From Phycisphaerales bacterium (lineage in GTDB: Bacteria; Planctomycetota; Phycisphaerae; Phycisphaerales; UBA1924): a stretch of 52,721 nt of DNA. The translations under genes were made by a program, and so were the position numbers. The stretch is from NCBI GenBank assembly GCA_016793015.1, contig JAEUJD010000088.1, positions 1 to 52,721 on the forward strand, read 5' to 3'. This document shows, one piece after another, positions 1-8,209 of the stretch (positions are counted from its first letter, which is position 1; every line of letters begins with the position of its first letter). The notes under the pieces are model-generated. The model did no database searches, was not told the origin of the DNA, and worked only from the letters and a program-made list of their open reading frames with translations.

Positions 1-53
1 AGCAGCGGCTCGATCAACTTCCACTGCGCATCGCTGGTATCACCTCGTCCCAT
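1..53 (-). CDS. IS5-family transposase, N-terminal fragment (runs off the left edge)
   Basis: Reading leftwards from the ATG at 51-53 gives MGRGDTSDAQWKLIEPL, the typical opening of IS5-group transposases (M-x-R-G-D-x-[TS]-D-x-x-W-x-x-[LI]-x-P-L). A strong AAGGAGG ribosome binding site sits about six bases upstream of the ATG. Only 17 codons are visible before the window ends. Bases 54-145 should hold the end of the insertion sequence, but I could not fix a terminal inverted repeat without the other end. The N-terminal motif is clear; whether the element is complete cannot be seen. Confidence 0.7.
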   Translation of the reverse strand, partial: MGRGDTSDAQWKLIEPL

Positions 54-145
54 CCGCGGCCTCCTTGCCAGAGGACGCAGTGTGACATCACTTTTCACTT
101 CGCGCAACCGAACGTGCGCCGTACATTCCATCCGTCAGACAGAAC

Positions 146-1483
146 CTAGAACAGAACAACCGCGACGTGATTGACGTTCGTGCCGGTCGGGCCGGGCCGA
201 AGGTGCGAGGCACCTTTGGCGTGCAGGACAGCAAAGAGCGAATGGCTGTCGCGATTTGCGAGCGATGTTCGAGGATCCAGCCCTGCACCAATCGCGGCGG
301 ACATCGTATTTCCATCCACAATCGCGCCCGCGCCATCGGTCGGGCCGTCGATCCCGTCAGAGGAATACACCATTGCTCCGGCAGTCGTTCCGGCAAAGCC
401 GATCGCAAGGGCGAGCGCGAGATGCTGACTCGGACCGCCCGTTCCGCTCGATTCGCCGACGCTGACCGTCCATTCGCCCCCGACAATCAGTGCACGGGGG
501 GCTGCCGCCCCTGGCTGCGAACGCACAAACGCCACGATGCGCTCGGCAATGTCGTCGGCATCGCCGCTTGTGTCGTACCACTTCGCAACGACGGGCAGGT
601 TGAGCGAGGCAGCATGGTCGGCGAGGGCGTCCACGAGTTGCCGATTTCCACCGAGCACGGTCGTCGAGATAGAGCCCAGCGACGGATCGCCCGGCTTAGG
701 CGTCTCCGGAATCTCGCCCCGCTCGCCTCGTTGCAGATGCTGCATGATCTCGGGAGCGCGATTCCAGCCATCGACATCTTCGAGAATGGCCAGTGCGTCG
801 CTGTACGTCGTCGGATCGGGGGTGAACGGTCCCGAGGAAATGACATCGAGCGGTTCGACCAAACCATCGGGCCCACCATTAGAAAGAACATCGGACAGAA
901 CGAGCACGCGAACATCCCGCGCCCGGCACATCCCGCCGAGCCGGCCGCCTTTGAGTTGTTCGCAGTGCTTGCGAACCGCGTTGAGTTCCCGGATATCGCA
1001 ACCCGCGCGATTCAGAAGTTGTGTGACATCGCGGAGGTGTTCGAGCGACAGTTCAGGAGCCGGGAGAGTCAGGTGGGCGCTACCCCCTCCAGAGATCAGC
1101 ACCAGCAGGTGGCCGGACGGAGCAAGCGAACGGACAAACTCGCCGACGCGCATCGCGGCAGCGACATTCCGCTGCGTGGCGAGCGGATGATCGGCCGGGA
1201 GCAACTCAAACTTCGCGGCATCAAACGCCCCGCGCCGATCGGGCGAAAGCGAATCGAGCCGTTCCGGCACGCACGTGACAACGCCGCCCGCAATACGAGC
1301 GCCAAGGACAAGAAGTGCCTCGTCCGCCATTTCGAGCGATGCCTTGCCGAACGCAAGCAAGTGAAAGGACTCGGCAGACTCGCGAACCAGTTTTTCAAGG
1401 TGCGGCCGCAGTGCGCAGCGCGGGTCCGCGGCACGCTCCGCCGCGGCCAGAAAGGAGCGGAATTGTGAGGCAGATGCAGGCAT
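146..1483 (-). CDS. glycerate 2-kinase (MOFRL/DUF4147 family)
   Basis: Phosphorylates D-glycerate in serine/glyoxylate metabolism; older annotations call the family hydroxypyruvate reductase TtuD. About 445 residues, normal for the family. Visible family signatures are LAFGKASLEMADEAL near the N-terminus, LVLISGGGSAHLTLP in the middle, VLGGNRQLVDAL, and the C-terminal MOFRL signature SSDGIDGPTDGAGAIVDG. I chose the ATG at 1483 (MPASASQF) because the longer version, starting at 1513 or 1516, is encoded by a GCATCGAG-type repeat and gives a repetitive MPGPLKPGPS lead. Neither start has a clear ribosome binding site. It is the last gene of the aroK-aminotransferase-kinase run and may share its transcript. 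Confidence 0.9.
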   Translation of the reverse strand: MPASASQFRSFLAAAERAADPRCALRPHLEKLVRESAESFHLLAFGKASLEMADEALLVLGARIAGGVVTCVPERLDSLSPDRRGAFDAAKFELLPADHPLATQRNVAAAMRVGEFVRSLAPSGHLLVLISGGGSAHLTLPAPELSLEHLRDVTQLLNRAGCDIRELNAVRKHCEQLKGGRLGGMCRARDVRVLVLSDVLSNGGPDGLVEPLDVISSGPFTPDPTTYSDALAILEDVDGWNRAPEIMQHLQRGERGEIPETPKPGDPSLGSISTTVLGGNRQLVDALADHAASLNLPVVAKWYDTSGDADDIAERIVAFVRSQPGAAAPRALIVGGEWTVSVGESSGTGGPSQHLALALAIGFAGTTAGAMVYSSDGIDGPTDGAGAIVDGNTMSAAIGAGLDPRTSLANRDSHSLFAVLHAKGASHLRPGPTGTNVNHVAVVLF

Positions 1484-1525
1484 CGAGGGACCAGGCTTCA
1501 AAGGGCCAGGCATCAAGACATCGAG
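1478..1525. repeat. GCATCGAG-type short repeat cluster
   Basis: Degenerate copies of AGGCATCGAG lie just upstream of the glycerate kinase start: one at 1478-1487 and a variant within 1508-1525. The same word is repeated at 10583-10615. Confidence 0.45.
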
Positions 1526-1545
1526 TGGATGCTGGCGGGAGCGGG

Positions 1546-2727
1546 CTATTTCGCAAGCGTGGCCAGCCTTTGTACGGCCAAATCAATCGTTTCCGCCTTC
1601 TTGCAATACGCGAAGCGGACAAACGGCTTGCCGTGTTCGCGGTTTTCGTAAAACACGCTGGGTGGAATCGCGGCAACGCCGCAGCGTTCGATCATTTTCT
1701 GGCAGAGATCGCGGTCATCCGACGCACCCAGGCGTGCGCTGACGGCGGAATGATCGGCCATTATGAAATAGGTGCCGTCGGACGGGAAGGCTTTGAATCC
1801 AAGATCCGTAAGCGCCTTTGCCAGCACATCGCGGTTGCGACGGAACAAAGCACGGTACTGCTCGACGATAGGGCCCGGGTTCGCGATGACTGCCGCGGCA
1901 CCAAATTGGAGAGGAGTGGCGGTCGCGAAAGTCAGAAACTGGTGTGCCGCACGCACCCCCGCAGTGAGGTTTGGCGGGGCGATCCCCCAGCCGATCTTCC
2001 AGCCGGTCAGGCTGAACGATTTCCCGACGGACGAGAGTGTGACGGTGCGCTCCCACATGCCGGGCAGCGATGCAAGCGAAATGTGCGGCAGGGTCGGCTC
2101 GTACGTCAGGTGCTCGTAAACCTCATCCGTGATTGCGATCGCGTTGTGCTTCTGGCAGAGCGAAGCGATCAGTTCGAGTTCGGCACGCGTGAAGACCTTG
2201 CCGGTCGGATTGTGAGGCGTGTTGACGAGGATTGCGCGCGTCCGATCCGTAAAGGCACCGCGCAGTTCCGCTTCGTCGAATCCGAACCGTCCGGTCGAAT
2301 CCGGCCTCAGCGTGATGAAGCGGGGAATCGCACCCGCGAGCGCGACGCACGCGCGGTACGAGTCGTAGAACGGCTCGAAAAGGATCACCTCGTCGCCGGG
2401 ATTGATGAGGCCGAGAAAGGTTGCGGGAAGCGCTTCGGTGCATCCGCTGGTGATGGTGATGTGGGCATCGGGATCGGCGGGATTTGCAAGCCGCTTGGAA
2501 AACGCGCCCGCGATTGCCGCGTTGAGTTTCGGCACGCCGAACATGCGGGCGTACTGCGAGTGCCCGGCATCGATCGCTTCTTTCGCGGCATTCTTCGCGA
2601 GATCCGGCCCATCGAAATCAGGAAAACCCTGCGCCAGATTGACCGCGTTGTGCTTCACGGCGAGCGCGGTCATCTCGCTGAAGATGGTGGTTCCGAAGGG
2701 CTGGAGACGCTTGGCGACGGAAGACAT
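1546..2727 (-). CDS. PLP-dependent class I/II aminotransferase (methionine/aromatic type)
   Basis: Fold-type I aminotransferase of 393 residues, closest in layout to YbdL/kynurenine-type enzymes that transaminate methionine or aromatic amino acids. N-terminal VNLAQGFPDFDGP is the family opening; NTPHNPTGKVF carries the substrate/PLP-binding NPTG; AITDEVYEHL holds the aspartate that contacts the pyridine ring; SVGKSFSLTGWKIGW contains the PLP lysine; FVRFAYCK carries the arginine that binds the substrate carboxylate. The ATG overlaps the shikimate kinase stop by one base (TGATG), so the two are probably translationally coupled. Exact substrate is not decided by sequence alone; the shikimate neighbour hints at aromatic amino acid metabolism. 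Confidence 0.9.
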   Translation of the reverse strand: MSSVAKRLQPFGTTIFSEMTALAVKHNAVNLAQGFPDFDGPDLAKNAAKEAIDAGHSQYARMFGVPKLNAAIAGAFSKRLANPADPDAHITITSGCTEALPATFLGLINPGDEVILFEPFYDSYRACVALAGAIPRFITLRPDSTGRFGFDEAELRGAFTDRTRAILVNTPHNPTGKVFTRAELELIASLCQKHNAIAITDEVYEHLTYEPTLPHISLASLPGMWERTVTLSSVGKSFSLTGWKIGWGIAPPNLTAGVRAAHQFLTFATATPLQFGAAAVIANPGPIVEQYRALFRRNRDVLAKALTDLGFKAFPSDGTYFIMADHSAVSARLGASDDRDLCQKMIERCGVAAIPPSVFYENREHGKPFVRFAYCKKAETIDLAVQRLATLAK

Positions 2728-3260
2728 CAGCCCAATGTAGCAAGGACGGAGGCAAGGGCGATGCGCTCGGTCATGCCGTCGACATCGATCGTGACATCGG
2801 CGACAGACCGGAAGATCGGGTCGCGCTCGCTGAAAATCTGGTCGACTTCATCAATCGGGCCCTTTCCGGTCAGGCTCGGGCGCGAGGCAAGATCGGTCTT
2901 GGCCATGCGGGCTTTGAGCGTGGCGGGCGTCGCACGCAGGTACACGATGCGGGAACCGGCGTGCCGCATGGCCTTCAGCGATTCGCGCGCCTGCGGATCG
3001 GTCGGTGTGCCGCCGCCGAGGGAAAGGACGCCCGCGCTCCGTGCCTCTTGCGATTCGAGGGCACGAACTTCACCGGCACGAAAGGCGGCAAGGCCGAGAC
3101 TCCGGATCGCGTCGCCGGCGCTCGGCTGGGCGAGCATTTTCGCTGTGAGCACATCGAGGTCGAGGAACGTGGTTGAAAGACATCGTGAAGCGATTGCGCC
3201 CAGAGTGGTTTTGCCGCTGGTGCGCAGGCCGAGGAGGATGAGGACAGGGGAGGAGGACAT
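2727..3260 (-). CDS. aroK: shikimate kinase
   Basis: Phosphorylates shikimate at the 3-hydroxyl in the chorismate pathway. Short, 177 residues, as expected. Walker A is GLRTSGKTT near residue 10; FLDLDVL gives the aspartate that binds shikimate; LSLGGGTPTDPQAR is the GGG shikimate-binding loop; RPSLTGKGP and ERDPIFRSVAD match the LID and the adenine-binding region. The ATG at 3260 (MSSSPVLI) directly precedes the P-loop strand; the reading frame extends 14 codons further but that part runs toward heptamer repeats. It overlaps the aminotransferase start. Confidence 0.9.
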   Translation of the reverse strand: MSSSPVLILLGLRTSGKTTLGAIASRCLSTTFLDLDVLTAKMLAQPSAGDAIRSLGLAAFRAGEVRALESQEARSAGVLSLGGGTPTDPQARESLKAMRHAGSRIVYLRATPATLKARMAKTDLASRPSLTGKGPIDEVDQIFSERDPIFRSVADVTIDVDGMTERIALASVLATLG

Positions 3261-3303
3261 TCGGGGATCTCGGCTAGAGAGATCCGAAACCCGGAATCTC
3301 AAA

Positions 3304-3345
3304 TTTCGGGATTCGGGATTCGGGATTCGGGATTCGGGATTCGGG
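3304..3345. repeat. heptamer tandem repeat (CGGGATT, five full copies)
   Basis: Five consecutive ATTCGGG units, plus a partial one at the left, run from 3304 to 3345. The flank 3285-3300 carries diverged copies on the opposite strand (CCGAAACCCGGAATC), so the tract can fold back. It lies between the AsmA-like gene and shikimate kinase. Confidence 0.85.
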
Positions 3346-3395
3346 CTTGGAGCGTACGCGGACTGCCACTCTTCGATCGGACAATGCCAATGACC

Positions 3396-4991
3396 CTAAT
3401 TCCCGCCGATCCCAAACGGTTTGACCGAAACTTTCGGATCACCGACAGTGCCGGAGATCTGATACTGGATCAACTCCTTTGTCACGCTGCCGATCATCCG
3501 CCCGATCGCGCCGAGTGGCTGGGTGACGGCGGCGATCGGGTTCGCCGTTGCCGACATGTTCAGGTTCAGATGCCAGTCGATGAGGCCCGTTGCACGCGCA
3601 TCGAGCGCGCTGGCGACGATGTGCGACTGTGTGACCTGGATTCCCTGGCCGGTGATGTCAAAGGTTGCGTCGAGCGAGTGCTTGGTTGCATCGTTGACCA
3701 GCGACGAGCTCTTTCCGGTGGCGAGGTTCATCGCGTCCATCAGGCCGGGCACAACGAACAGGCGGCCATTCACAACGGTCAGGTTTCCGCCGCCGCTCGC
3801 GGTGCCGAGAATCGCGTACGCGTTCGTGCCCGCGGCGTTGATACCGAAGTTGCCGCTGCTGTTGAGTTGCCCCTGAAACCCCGGCGGGGCGTTGACATCT
3901 TGCTGCGCTCGCATGAGTTTTTCGAGATCAAGATTGGAGGCCTGCCACTTGCCCTGCACGGGAATGTTGGTATCGCTCAGGTTTGCCGTGATCGACGAAG
4001 CGAGCTGGCCCGCGAGCAGATTGACCTGGATCGGGCTGAGATTTGCGATGCCCCCCTTCAACGCGATCGGCACCGTGCCGTTATCGATCGGGAACTTGAA
4101 CCGGCCGGCGGCGAAGTTGAATTCGGTCAGCGTGATCATGCCCTGCAACTCGCTGTTGCGCCACGCATTGGCGGGAACCGTGCCCGAAAATTGTGCCGCG
4201 AGTTTGCCGTGCGCTTCGGCAGCCTTGAGCGTCGATTGCAGTTGAGGCGGCAAGCCCTGGATGGTTTTTTCGTCGAGGGTGACGCGCATCGTCGCGTCGG
4301 CGATATTGGCAACCGACGTATCGAGATTGACTTGTCCTTTCACTTCGACCTCAACGCCCGGCGCGCGGCCCGCATCGAACGCAAGCTCGTACCAGCCCGC
4401 TTCGGTTCCGACCGTGATCGGTTTGACATCAAGATCGGTCGTGATGCCGTCGAGTTTCATGATCGGCTGCCCGCTGCCCGCGTCGTAGTTGACCGAGCCG
4501 TCTCTCAACGTGAGTTTGCGGAGCTGAAGCACGTTCGAAAGCTTGAACTCGGTTGGTGTCTGCGCGGATTCCTTGCCCGGGATGTTTTTGACGAAGGGCA
4601 CGAGACCTTTGAATCCGCCGGCTCCGTCCGCGATGAGCGAGATCGTGGGCTTGTTGAGTTCCACGCGCTCGATCTGAAGCGGCGAACCGATCGCCGGAAT
4701 TGCCGCGAGCGTAACGGTGAGTGTTTCGAGCTTGGCCACTTCGGTCTTGTCGCGGGCTGTCAGCGTCACATCGGTCAAAACGACTGTGCCGGGGTAGGTG
4801 TAGCGGATTTTCTTGAAGTCGATGGTGGGTTCGATGTACGTCGAGGCGATGCCGACGAGCTGCTTGCCGAGCCATGTTTCGAGTTGGCCGCTCCCCGAGC
4901 GGAGCGTAAAGAAAACGAACGCGCCGACAGCGATCCCCGCGACCACGAAGAGCAGCGCGAGAACGACGATGAGTTTTTTCAGTTTTTTCAT
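3396..4991 (-). CDS. AsmA-like membrane-anchored protein
   Basis: A 531-residue protein with one N-terminal membrane anchor (KKLKKLIVVLALLFVVAGIA), then a long repeating beta-strand body. AsmA-family proteins form bridge-like hydrophobic grooves and are implicated in lipid transport and outer-membrane assembly. Repeated segments such as FKLSNVLQLRKLTLRDGSVNY and GTASGGGNLTVVNGRL in the C-terminal half are typical of the AsmA repeat. The ATG at 4991 (MKKLKK) puts the membrane segment at the extreme N-terminus; the reading frame continues 19 codons upstream without membrane or signal features. It follows efp, whose terminator lies between them, so it may need its own promoter. Confidence 0.75.
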   Translation of the reverse strand: MKKLKKLIVVLALLFVVAGIAVGAFVFFTLRSGSGQLETWLGKQLVGIASTYIEPTIDFKKIRYTYPGTVVLTDVTLTARDKTEVAKLETLTVTLAAIPAIGSPLQIERVELNKPTISLIADGAGGFKGLVPFVKNIPGKESAQTPTEFKLSNVLQLRKLTLRDGSVNYDAGSGQPIMKLDGITTDLDVKPITVGTEAGWYELAFDAGRAPGVEVEVKGQVNLDTSVANIADATMRVTLDEKTIQGLPPQLQSTLKAAEAHGKLAAQFSGTVPANAWRNSELQGMITLTEFNFAAGRFKFPIDNGTVPIALKGGIANLSPIQVNLLAGQLASSITANLSDTNIPVQGKWQASNLDLEKLMRAQQDVNAPPGFQGQLNSSGNFGINAAGTNAYAILGTASGGGNLTVVNGRLFVVPGLMDAMNLATGKSSSLVNDATKHSLDATFDITGQGIQVTQSHIVASALDARATGLIDWHLNLNMSATANPIAAVTQPLGAIGRMIGSVTKELIQYQISGTVGDPKVSVKPFGIGGN

Positions 4992-5114
4992 GGCGGGTCC
5001 GGACAAGAGCCTATCGCGGAAAACGCGCGGGGAGGTAAGGCATTTCAACGCGGCGGAACACCGATCACCACCGAGGGGAAGGCCGACAAAAGCCGCGAGC
5101 GGTCACCAAGTCAT

Positions 5115-5142
5115 AAAAAACACCCCGGGAAGGCCCGGGGTG
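5115..5142 (-). terminator. Rho-independent terminator of efp
   Basis: On the minus strand a 9-bp perfect stem (CACCCCGGG / CCCGGGGTG, four-base loop) is followed by six T. It begins 27 bases after the efp stop. Confidence 0.9.
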
Positions 5143-5168
5143 TGGAAAGACGCAATATGAAAGAATGC

Positions 5169-5723
5169 TCAGGCGCGGGACTGGTAGCTGCCGTCGGTCG
5201 TTGCGACGCGGATGGTCTCGCCCTGCTTGATGAAGGCGGGGACCTTGACCATCAGGCCGGTCTCGGTGATCGCATCCTTGGTCTGGTTCGTCACGGTCGC
5301 GCCCTTCACTTCGGGCGGGCAATCGGCGATGGTCAGTTCCACCGACGGTGGAAGTTCGATGGTGATCGGATTGCCGTCGAACAGCAGCACCGTGCACTTG
5401 CTGTTGGGGCGGATGTACTTGAGCGTGGTGCCGAGGAGCTTGTCGTTGAGCTGATACTGCTCGTAGCTCTCGGTGTCCATGAACGTTGCGCCCTGCGAAT
5501 CGGAATAGAGGTACTCCATCTCGCGCCGGTCGAGATCGAGGATCTCGATGTCTTCGCCGGGCTGCATGCGCTTGTCGAGCGTCTTGGCGGCGATGATCTC
5601 GCGGTAGGTGAGCTGGACGAAGGCACGAAGGTTGCCGGGCGTGCGGTGCTCGATGCCCGTCACCACGCACATCTTGCCATCCATCTTGAAGCCCATCCCG
5701 GGACGCATGTCGGCTGCTTTCAT
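5169..5723 (-). CDS. efp: elongation factor P, with Asn at the usual modified Lys position
   Basis: EF-P binds between the P and E sites and relieves ribosome stalling at polyproline. 184 residues, usual length, with a KOW-like N-terminal domain and two OB domains ending in VPAFIKQGETIRVATTDGSY. The tip loop of domain I reads HRTPGNLRAFVQL, so the residue that is a modified Lys34 in E. coli (PGKG) is Asn31 here. The ATG at 5723 is preceded by AGGAAA at good distance; the upstream extension has no family match. It stands opposite the Tat-exported hydrolase across a 208-base divergent gap and has its own terminator. Confidence 0.95.
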   Translation of the reverse strand: MKAADMRPGMGFKMDGKMCVVTGIEHRTPGNLRAFVQLTYREIIAAKTLDKRMQPGEDIEILDLDRREMEYLYSDSQGATFMDTESYEQYQLNDKLLGTTLKYIRPNSKCTVLLFDGNPITIELPPSVELTIADCPPEVKGATVTNQTKDAITETGLMVKVPAFIKQGETIRVATTDGSYQSRA

Positions 5724-5931
5724 CGGCTCGTTTCCTGCTGCTGGTTCGTGACTGAAAAGGGGCTGCCAAGCCCGTTCCCTGCGGATGCAGGGGCTGATTT
5801 GGCAAGACTTTGTCAATGTGCCTTGCCGCGGGTTGCCCGGTGCGGCGAGGGGCGGATGATAGGCTGGCGAGGGCCGAACATCGACCGTTCAATGTGCCCA
5901 ATCGGGCAGGAACGTGAAGGAGAAGAACGAC

Positions 5932-6942
5932 ATGAGCGGATCGAACCCGGACGTTTCGAGGCGCACTTTTCTGGGGTTCTCGGCGGGCGTGGCGATCGCG
6001 TGCTGCGCCGGGAATCGCGCCCGTGCGATGGTGCGGGCGGATTCAACTTGGTTTGTATGGACGCAGCTCTCCCCCCGCTGCTGGATGGCGCAGGGCGAGG
6101 GCGGCAATGTGCTGGTGATCGCCGGAGATTCCGAGGCGATCGTGATCGACGCGAAGAACGCCGGTTTCGGAAACACGCTGCGGCGAGAGGCCGAAACCGT
6201 CTGCGGCAAGCCGATCAAGACACTGATCAATACGCACCATCACGGCGATCACGTCGGGGGCAACTGTTCGTTCACGAAAGACTGCGCCGTGATGGCGCAC
6301 CGCAATGCGCTGCCTCGGATTGCCGGTCAGGGCGAGCGATTGATGGGCGGGGCGAAGAGCGCTGCCGCTCTGGTGGGGAAGAGCGAGAAGCCCGCGAAGG
6401 ACGCGGTACTGAAGGACATCGGGTTGGTGGAGAGCGCGGGCCTGACCAAGGTATCTTGGACTCCGACGAAGGGGTTGGGCGATTCGGAACAACTCACGAT
6501 CGGCGGCGTGGCGCTCGAATTGATGCATGTGGGGAGCGGGCACACGGACAATGACCTGATCATCGTCGTTCCGAGCGAGAACGTGATGCATGGCGGCGAT
6601 CTTCTGTTCAACCGCACCTGGCCGGTGATCGATCTGCCGGGCGGTTCGGACACGGCGGGCTGGGTGAGCGGGTGCGAGCGGATCCTCGAACTCTGCGGCG
6701 AGAAGAAGATGATCATCGTGCCGGGGCACGGCGATGTGGGCGATCGCGAAATGGCGCAGCGTCAGCGGCAGATGCTGATTGCGCTCCGGGCCAAAGCGCA
6801 GGCGGCGGTGAAAGCCGGCGAAAGCCGAGAAGATTTCCTGAAGCGGCCGTTTGCGGAATACTCGGATTACCAGCGTGCGGACGTGCTGAAACCGCGGACG
6901 CTTGGTGGAGTCTTCGACGAAGCGATGAAGGCGGGAAAGTAA
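5932..6942 (+). CDS. Tat-exported metallo-beta-lactamase-fold hydrolase
   Basis: Predicted exported binuclear zinc hydrolase of 336 residues. The N-terminus carries the twin-arginine signal SRRTFLG (R10-R11) followed by a hydrophobic stretch ending in RARA. The metal motif is HHHGDH (His102-His107); further ligands are likely in HVGSGHTDND, the aspartate of GGDLLF, and VPGHGD. I chose the ATG at 5932 because AAGGAG sits about nine bases upstream; the GTG at 5914 would place the twin arginines six residues further in. Substrate unknown; the family includes lactamases, glyoxalase II and quinoprotein-relay-like proteins. It converges on truD with a 3-base gap. Confidence 0.85.
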   Translation: MSGSNPDVSRRTFLGFSAGVAIACCAGNRARAMVRADSTWFVWTQLSPRCWMAQGEGGNVLVIAGDSEAIVIDAKNAGFGNTLRREAETVCGKPIKTLINTHHHGDHVGGNCSFTKDCAVMAHRNALPRIAGQGERLMGGAKSAAALVGKSEKPAKDAVLKDIGLVESAGLTKVSWTPTKGLGDSEQLTIGGVALELMHVGSGHTDNDLIIVVPSENVMHGGDLLFNRTWPVIDLPGGSDTAGWVSGCERILELCGEKKMIIVPGHGDVGDREMAQRQRQMLIALRAKAQAAVKAGESREDFLKRPFAEYSDYQRADVLKPRTLGGVFDEAMKAGK

Positions 6943-6945
6943 TAC

Positions 6946-8133
6946 TCACTGGCCGAGCGCGCGGAGAACGACCGTCGCGTATGCCCCGCGCGGCAGGTCG
7001 AAACTCGCGGTGCGTTTGCGCAGGCCGCCTTTAGAGAGTTCATCGGGCTCGGGCCTGGAGAGCGACCAGTTCTTTGCTTCGATGAAGAGCTTTCGCTGTG
7101 CTTCGCCGAAGAAGGGACGCTTGAGGCCTTTGACGCGGAGGTCGGCGACCGTGATGTTTTCGGAAGCGAGCACGCGCTCGCAGGTTTCCTTCCAGGGATC
7201 GAGCAGGTCGGAGTTTTTCGCGAGGAGGGGAAGATCGAGATTGCGCCAGGGGGCGTGGATGGTTGAAGCGGGCGCGAAGAGCATCTCGCCGTATTCGTCG
7301 GGAGTCGCGAAATTGCCGGGCATCGGCCGGACGAGTTCGCAGGCGCAGCGGTTCCAGAGGTGTGATTGGTACGCCTCAACGGAAAGGGATTGAAGGAAAT
7401 ACGGGAGCGATTCGAAGGCGGCTTTGAAATCGCCTCCGCGTGCAAGCACATCGATCGCGCGGCCTTCGGGCAGGCGGGGCAGGTCTTTCATCGCCTTCCA
7501 ATTTCCCCAGTGGGTGGCGAGGATGCGTGTGAAGTCGCGGGTCTTGCCGGTGTCTTTGCGGGCTGGTGTCCCGATCGCGAGTTTGAGTGCGGTTTCGAAG
7601 TCGCCGGTGATCAGAGACTTGGCGATCCAGCCTGCACCGTGGCGTGCAGAACCGAAACGCTGGGCGCCGAAGTAGTTTGTAAGCAGCAGTGAATCGCCAT
7701 TTGCGAGCAGTTTGGCGCGACGGTCCATTTCTTCGCTCGCGGGGCGGGCGAGATCGCGGATCACGATGGCGAAGCGATTGCCCGTGATGTCTGCCGCGAC
7801 GATCGGGTGATTGATGAAGCCCTTGAGGTGGGCCTTCCACTGTTTGCCTTCGGTGTCGCGTGGCGCATCGGCGGGCGTACGGAGTTTGACGGTGACGTGC
7901 TGGCGGGTTTCGGCGTGTTTGTCCTTGAGACCCGCGTAGCTGGCGTGATCGGGGCGGGCCTTCACGGAGCGGCAGAATTCGTTGATCGCGGCGGGAGTTG
8001 TCAGCGACGCTTTGTTCAGTTCGTAGAGCGCGTGAACGTTGTTGCCATCGGCGCGATCGTAAATGGATGCGAGCGTCTCGGGAGCGAGGAGTTCCTCGAC
8101 GTAGAAGTCGGAAGGTTGTTTGCGGATTGTCAT
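6946..8133 (-). CDS. truD: tRNA pseudouridine synthase D
   Basis: Makes pseudouridine 13 in tRNAs. 395 residues, slightly longer than typical. The catalytic motif is GLKDKHAETRQ (the Asp of GLKD); the ITGNRFAIVIRD and NYFGAQRFG segments are TruD signatures, and SLSVEAYQSHLWN precedes the insertion domain. The ATG at 8133 (MTIRKQPSDFYVEE) matches the family start, where a short strand leads to the F-x-V-x-E motif; the longer frame upstream runs into an octamer repeat and then the aguA tail. No strong ribosome binding site is visible. Confidence 0.93.
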   Translation of the reverse strand: MTIRKQPSDFYVEELLAPETLASIYDRADGNNVHALYELNKASLTTPAAINEFCRSVKARPDHASYAGLKDKHAETRQHVTVKLRTPADAPRDTEGKQWKAHLKGFINHPIVAADITGNRFAIVIRDLARPASEEMDRRAKLLANGDSLLLTNYFGAQRFGSARHGAGWIAKSLITGDFETALKLAIGTPARKDTGKTRDFTRILATHWGNWKAMKDLPRLPEGRAIDVLARGGDFKAAFESLPYFLQSLSVEAYQSHLWNRCACELVRPMPGNFATPDEYGEMLFAPASTIHAPWRNLDLPLLAKNSDLLDPWKETCERVLASENITVADLRVKGLKRPFFGEAQRKLFIEAKNWSLSRPEPDELSKGGLRKRTASFDLPRGAYATVVLRALGQ

Positions 8134-8144
8134 CGGAAAGTTCC

Positions 8145-8173
8145 AAATGGCCAAAGAGCCAAAGGGCCAAATT
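8145..8173. repeat. octamer repeat in the truD leader
   Basis: Three diverged 8-base units (AAATGGCC, AAAGAGCC, AAAGGGCC) lie in tandem 12 bases upstream of the truD start. Confidence 0.6.
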
Positions 8174-8209
8174 GAAACGGCGGACGATGTGTTGCCGAGC
8201 TGTTGGACA

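Noticed and set aside
1315..3393. Plus-strand 692-codon frame
   Set aside because: Antisense to the aminotransferase and shikimate kinase; its end is translated from the heptamer repeat.
3384..6554. Plus-strand 1056-codon frame
   Set aside because: Crosses the AsmA-like gene, efp and its terminator antisense, then the Tat hydrolase in a wrong frame. No domain.
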